Part shown: positions 6,178 through 9,245 of the stretch, one piece after another
Layout: each line of letters opens with the position of its first letter
Position numbering within the stretch: position 1 is the stretch's first letter
DNA from: Methanosarcinales archaeon
GTDB taxonomy: Archaea > Halobacteriota > Methanosarcinia > Methanosarcinales > Methanocomedenaceae
Length of the DNA: 9,245 bases
Assembly: GCA_030638625.1 (NCBI GenBank)
Contig: DAOWEE010000310.1
Location: 1 to 9,245, forward strand
Direction: 5' to 3'
Program-made: the position numbers and the translations under genes
Notes under the pieces: generated by a model
Told to the model about the DNA's origin: nothing
Databases searched by the model: none
The model's input: the letters and a program-made list of their open reading frames with translations, nothing else

Positions 6178-6188
6178 AATTATAAAAC
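6178..6188 (-). promoter_or_regulatory. Putative TATA box of the dacZ-lipoprotein operon
   Basis: The minus strand reads GTTTTATAATT, close to the archaeal TATA consensus. It is about 60 bases before the dacZ ATG, predicting a leader of roughly 35 bases. No T-tract separates it from the upstream aminopeptidase gene, so dacZ may also be reached by read-through. Confidence 0.5.
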
Positions 6189-6225
6189 TTGGTTTTAGAT
6201 AATTCTGCAGGTATTGTGAAAGTTT

Positions 6226-7278
6226 TTAAAAGGAGAGTACCAGTTCTTCACCATCTACGAATAACCTGGGTCCGGTAATGATACCGTCCAGATGTATGCC
6301 CGCCACTACGTTCCCGCCAAAAGTGCTGTTATCACCCAGGGCTATATGCACGGTGCCTGCCACTTTCTCATCCTCAAGCACATTACCGATAAGCCGGGCT
6401 GCGGGGTTGATACCGATACCCAGTTCTGCCAGGTTGCGGGCGAGGGGTCCCACACTATCCAGCATGTTAATGAACTGCTCAGCATCCTTACCGGTAATTT
6501 CGGTGGCCTGCCCGTCTTCGACCTTAATGGTCAGGGGTGAGTCCAGGATACCAAGACCGCTCATAGAGCCATCCACAACAAAAATGCCATTTCCCCCTTT
6601 CGGGGCCACGAATACTTCACCTGCAGGCAGGTTGCTGGATGAACCCGCTTCATGGCAGATACCGTGGTCTGCCTTCCAGTCGCATCCTTCCATATCAAAG
6701 ACAATATCAGTACCCTGTTCGGTAACCAGCTTAATCTCCTTGACCCTGTCCAGCCTGGATTTCAGGTCAAAAGCAGTATCCCTTATGCCCAGGTAATCGG
6801 CAGTGATGCCGCCTGATTCCATCATGTCAAGGGTGATACCGGGCATGGTGGCTGTGCGCACGCCGGCCTGGTTGGCATTTAGCCTGGCCTGGGTATGTGT
6901 AATGGATTTGCTGGTGGGTGCCAGTACCACATCGGCGGCACTCATTGCATCAGCCACTGCCCCGGGCGGCTCCTGGCCGTGGACTTCCCTGGGTTCCATG
7001 GTCATAAGAATTGGGTCGCAGTCAAGTTCCACTGCCTTTTCATACAACGTAAGGGCAATTGACGGGTGTGTCGCAGTATCGGTGATTATCAGTACTGATT
7101 CTCCCGGCTTTACTGCCATACATGTTTCCAGCACGATGCCAGCGCTATCTTTCAATGACATAATTGATTCCTTCCAGTGAGACTGTCGGTAAAGCCTAAT
7201 TTTTGAATATTTCAGCAATATTACTACCGCTACAATTGCTACTATGGCTATTAAACCTGTTATGGCTTTCCTCCCCAT
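6226..7278 (-). CDS. M29-like metallo-aminopeptidase with N-terminal membrane helix
   Basis: From residue ~40 onward this is a short archaeal member of the thermophilic aminopeptidase (peptidase M29) group, which removes N-terminal residues from peptides using two metals. The probable ligands are all present: E221 in PAGEVF, E285 in LAELGIG, H311 in GTVHIALG, and H329 and D331 in GIHLD. The unusual part is residues 1-39: a basic start (MGRK), one hydrophobic helix at ~5-22, then a basic stretch, which would anchor the enzyme to the membrane with the catalytic domain inside. M40 (ATG 7161-7159) is the usual family start and has a good GGAAGGA ~7 bases upstream. The ATG at 7278 has no well-spaced site: GGGGAGG lies ~21 bases before it. 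Both forms may be made, or only the short one. dacZ follows after 104 bp. Confidence 0.85.
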   Translation of the reverse strand: MGRKAITGLIAIVAIVAVVILLKYSKIRLYRQSHWKESIMSLKDSAGIVLETCMAVKPGESVLIITDTATHPSIALTLYEKAVELDCDPILMTMEPREVHGQEPPGAVADAMSAADVVLAPTSKSITHTQARLNANQAGVRTATMPGITLDMMESGGITADYLGIRDTAFDLKSRLDRVKEIKLVTEQGTDIVFDMEGCDWKADHGICHEAGSSSNLPAGEVFVAPKGGNGIFVVDGSMSGLGILDSPLTIKVEDGQATEITGKDAEQFINMLDSVGPLARNLAELGIGINPAARLIGNVLEDEKVAGTVHIALGDNSTFGGNVVAGIHLDGIITGPRLFVDGEELVLSF

Positions 7279-7394
7279 ATTTTTAATTTCTTTTTATTGC
7301 CTCCCCTTTTCACAATAATAGACATATCCATGATTATAAGGCACTATGAAATCTAAAGTGTAAACTTGTATAGGAGAGATAAAATAACAACATA

Positions 7395-7472
7395 ATGAAA
7401 TACAGGACAATTAGTGGTTCAATGAACGATATAATTGAAACTCTTCGGAAAGCTGGGTATGACAGATTATGA
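7395..7472 (+). CDS. Possible 25-codon small ORF upstream of the FAD oxidoreductase
   Basis: A 25-residue open frame from ATG 7395 (MKYRTISGSMNDIIETLRKA...) lies in the leader of the next gene. A purine-rich AGGAGA is present but about 17 bases upstream, too far for normal initiation. The peptide is helical and basic and resembles nothing I recognise. It could be a leader peptide, a gene remnant or chance. This is a weak call. Confidence 0.15.
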   Translation: MKYRTISGSMNDIIETLRKAGYDRL

Positions 7473-7505
7473 AGCAAAACGCATCCCATTAAGGTGGAAT
7501 AAAAA

Positions 7506-8990
7506 ATGAATAAGTATGACGTCATAGTTGTAGGTGCAGGGATTAGCGGACTTCTGGCTGCGCTTACACTGTCAAAACATGGTAAAAGAGTGTTGGTGCT
7601 CGAAAAAACGGGGCATGTAGGCGGAAATTGCAATAGTTACATGGTTGATGATTACCAGGTCGATACCGGTGCCCATGCCATCACGCATCTTGCAATTGGA
7701 CCATTGAAGAGACTGATGGATAACTATTTTGATTACCTGCCAGTGTTTGAGGATTATGGGAATTATTTTCTCAGAACAGAAGACAGTTTCCAGAAGGTCC
7801 CATCGAACTTGAAGGAATTAATCACATACGACATTGTTCCAAAAAAAGACCGGCTTGTGCTGTCACAGGCAGCTACAAAAGGTCTTACGCTATCAATTTT
7901 TGGTATAGACCTGTCTAAACAATCGGTGTATGATTCACTGCCGCGCACCCTGTCCAAAGATACAAATGATCTTGTCAATGCAATATCATATTTCCTGACA
8001 GGGAAATCTATGAAGGAGACATCTGTTCACAGAATGCTGACCGGCAGCAGTTTCATACGCGACAGTGTCACACAGGAGCAGTTTGAAAGTATGGTGGGGC
8101 TGAAAGAATTGCCGCAACATACTGAATCTATTCTTCAGTCCGTATTACACTCCAATCTTCATACATCATTGGGGTTAAAAATATCAGGGATATTGGAATC
8201 ATCAATTCAAATAAAAAGCACAATTCCCAACCCGCTTACATCCATCAGTAGATTCGCAGTTAATAGTGCTACTGCCCAGGCTCAAGGGTATCCGCGTAAA
8301 GGGCTCAAATCAGTGTTAAATGCTGTCCTCTATTCCCTTCCGGATTCGGTTGAGATCCAGACCCAGTGTGAGGTAAAACGCATCCTTACAAATGAGGGGA
8401 GTGTCGTAGGTGTAGAAGCGGACCAGGCTTACTATGCCGATCTTGTGGTCTATACAGGTTATGCAAAGGACCTGCCTGATATTGTTGAAGACCTGCCAAT
8501 ATCTTATGTTAACGATCTTGGTGGAATTGTCCAGACCAAGAGCCTGACTGTTTGGTTAGGCCTTGACAGGAAGATGGACGAGTTCAATTATATGGGTTCT
8601 GAGATATGGTTCAAAGACACCCCATACTGGGCAATGCCAATAAGTAATTTTGACTCATCTCTTGCACCAAAGGGAAAACAGCTCGTAGGATTTGTGTTTG
8701 TGATGGATGAGAACAAATCTGAAAATTCAGTTATAAAGAAGGCGTATGATACTGTTTACCGTGCCCTGCCATCCATAGAAACACATATTGAGATGCAGCA
8801 TGAGCAGATTACAATTCCTGAAAAAGCAGCTGTCACCATTGATGGAACAATCGCAGATATAAGGACACCCATCAAAAACCTGTACCTGGCAGGTACGGAT
8901 ACGGATAACCGGAGTATGGGTATAACCCGCGCCGCGTATTCGATCATAGAGATGCTGGGTGCGTTGAACGAAGACGGGAACCTGCACTAA
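7506..8990 (+). CDS. FAD-dependent oxidoreductase, phytoene desaturase-like
   Basis: This 494-residue flavoprotein belongs to the CrtI/phytoene dehydrogenase-related amine-oxidase superfamily (COG1233 type). The N-terminal Rossmann motif is VVGAGISGLLAALTL, with the ribose-binding acid at E33, followed by GGN (39-41) and VDTGAHAIT (52-60). Near the end, NLYLAGTDTD (458-467) and GITRAAYS (~472-479) form the second FAD-contact region. The length of ~490 residues is typical. These enzymes desaturate, saturate or isomerise polyisoprenoid chains, or oxidise amines; the substrate here cannot be read. No signal peptide or clear membrane helix is seen. The start ATG 7506 has GGTGGA 7 bases upstream and gives the canonical dinucleotide-fold opening. 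The gene is transcribed divergently from the aminopeptidase cluster and is followed after ~110 bp by a likely ABC1/UbiB-type gene. Its base composition looks somewhat more AT-rich than the leftward cluster. Confidence 0.88.
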   Translation: MNKYDVIVVGAGISGLLAALTLSKHGKRVLVLEKTGHVGGNCNSYMVDDYQVDTGAHAITHLAIGPLKRLMDNYFDYLPVFEDYGNYFLRTEDSFQKVPSNLKELITYDIVPKKDRLVLSQAATKGLTLSIFGIDLSKQSVYDSLPRTLSKDTNDLVNAISYFLTGKSMKETSVHRMLTGSSFIRDSVTQEQFESMVGLKELPQHTESILQSVLHSNLHTSLGLKISGILESSIQIKSTIPNPLTSISRFAVNSATAQAQGYPRKGLKSVLNAVLYSLPDSVEIQTQCEVKRILTNEGSVVGVEADQAYYADLVVYTGYAKDLPDIVEDLPISYVNDLGGIVQTKSLTVWLGLDRKMDEFNYMGSEIWFKDTPYWAMPISNFDSSLAPKGKQLVGFVFVMDENKSENSVIKKAYDTVYRALPSIETHIEMQHEQITIPEKAAVTIDGTIADIRTPIKNLYLAGTDTDNRSMGITRAAYSIIEMLGALNEDGNLH

Positions 8991-8997
8991 GGCAGGT
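8980..8997 (+). repeat. Hairpin ACCTGC-N6-GCAGGT spanning the stop codon
   Basis: A perfect 6-bp inverted repeat with a 6-base loop has the TAA stop of the FAD oxidoreductase inside the loop. No T-run follows directly, so it is a weak terminator candidate at best. It might protect the 3' end of the message or separate it from the downstream kinase-like gene. Confidence 0.35.
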
Positions 8998-9049
8998 ATA
9001 TTGTTCGGAGATACTGAGTATACAACAGAATTTAAATCAACGAGTAATT

Positions 9050-9060
9050 ACTATAATTTA
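9050..9060 (+). promoter_or_regulatory. Putative TATA-like element of the ABC1/UbiB-like gene
   Basis: ACTATAATTTA lies about 45 bases before the GTG start at 9101, which would put the transcription start near 9080. A second AT-rich element, TTTAAAT, is at 9031-9037. The surroundings are AT-rich, so the call is weak. Confidence 0.3.
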
Positions 9061-9100
9061 TTGCTACTTGCCCCATCATCGAAATATGAAGGAGATAAAA

Positions 9101-9245
9101 GTGCCTTTTAGAAAGCTTCGTAGATATAAAATGGCAAAACGGTATGGTACGATCATTGACATACTCATCAAATATGAGTTCGGACATCTCGTGGACCAGA
9201 TGGGGCTTAAGCCGTTCAAATCAGTCATAAAAACGAGATTTAAAA
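9101..9245 (+). CDS. ABC1/AarF/UbiB-family protein kinase-like protein, N-terminal fragment
   Basis: This is an open frame running off the right edge, with about 48 codons visible. Its start, PFRKLRRYKMAKRYGTIIDI followed by LIKYEFGHLVDQMGL, resembles the N-terminal helices of ABC1/UbiB proteins: an arginine-rich RRY segment, then a (L/V)xKYxFGxxxDxxGL pattern. These atypical kinases or ATPases support quinone and other isoprenoid-lipid synthesis in bacteria and mitochondria, and the role in archaea is poorly defined. The kinase-like core would lie beyond the window, so the assignment rests only on this opening. The start is probably GTG 9101, with GGAGA five bases upstream. An in-frame ATG at 9086 would add five residues but lacks an upstream ribosome-binding site and would place that GGAGA inside the coding region. 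The FAD oxidoreductase is the upstream neighbour. Confidence 0.65.
   Translation, partial: MPFRKLRRYKMAKRYGTIIDILIKYEFGHLVDQMGLKPFKSVIKTRFK

Noticed and set aside
6278..6796. Long open frame antisense to the aminopeptidase (172 codons)
   Set aside because: It is rich in Ser and Pro, has no recognisable domain, and lies wholly opposite a gene with intact catalytic residues. It is a shadow frame.
1..9245. Mobile element, CRISPR array, tRNA or rRNA
   Set aside because: No transposase or integrase, no regularly spaced direct repeats, and no tRNA or rRNA signature was seen when reading the intergenic stretches, all of which are shorter than 300 bases.

Overview
This window looks like part of a methanogen-lineage euryarchaeal chromosome, most likely Methanosarcinales or an ANME-2-type relative. 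That placement is inferred from gene content: a UPF0058 protein, an archaeal LSm protein, an archaeal-type diadenylate cyclase (DacZ), an M29-type aminopeptidase of the short archaeal form, and an ABC1/UbiB-like kinase start. Promoters with archaeal TATA boxes and short leaders support it. Coding is dense, both strands are used, and genes are cut at both edges. I see no rRNA, tRNA, CRISPR array, insertion sequence or phage gene.

Layout. At 1-349 (+) is the 3' part of a LOG/TIGR00725-family gene. Running leftward at 1710-330 (-) are a divergent class I methyltransferase-like protein, a small LSm protein and a winged-helix regulator with a C-terminal four-cysteine cluster; the last two are 8 bp apart and clearly one operon. 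At 1926-2210 (+) is a UPF0058 gene with a hairpin in its leader, followed by a T-tract and a stem-loop/T-run terminator. At 2390-4401 (+) an AAA+ ATPase and a PhnP-like metallo-beta-lactamase-fold hydrolase share a 4-bp ATGA overlap. This pair runs head-on, with 5 bp between stop codons, into a leftward cluster at 7278-4407 (-): an M29-like aminopeptidase with an unusual N-terminal membrane helix, dacZ, and a lipoprotein with a second, C-terminal membrane anchor. On the right (+) are a phytoene-desaturase-like FAD oxidoreductase (7506-8990) and the first ~48 codons of a probable ABC1/UbiB-family kinase (from about 9101).

How the genes may work together. dacZ makes c-di-AMP. The lipoprotein sits 14 bp downstream with its own ribosome-binding site and TTG start, so the two are probably co-expressed, which links a nucleotide second messenger to a surface protein of unknown role. 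The AAA+/hydrolase pair is translationally coupled and probably acts together, but nothing nearby points to phosphonate use. The LSm/regulator pair suggests RNA binding coupled to a metal- or redox-sensing regulator. The FAD oxidoreductase and ABC1-like kinase both belong to families tied to isoprenoid or quinone-type lipid metabolism, so a role in membrane isoprenoid or methanophenazine chemistry is possible but unproven. No complete new defence or mobile system is visible. The most interesting points are the membrane-anchored aminopeptidase with two plausible starts, the dacZ-lipoprotein unit, the AAA+/hydrolase pair and the Cys4 regulator.
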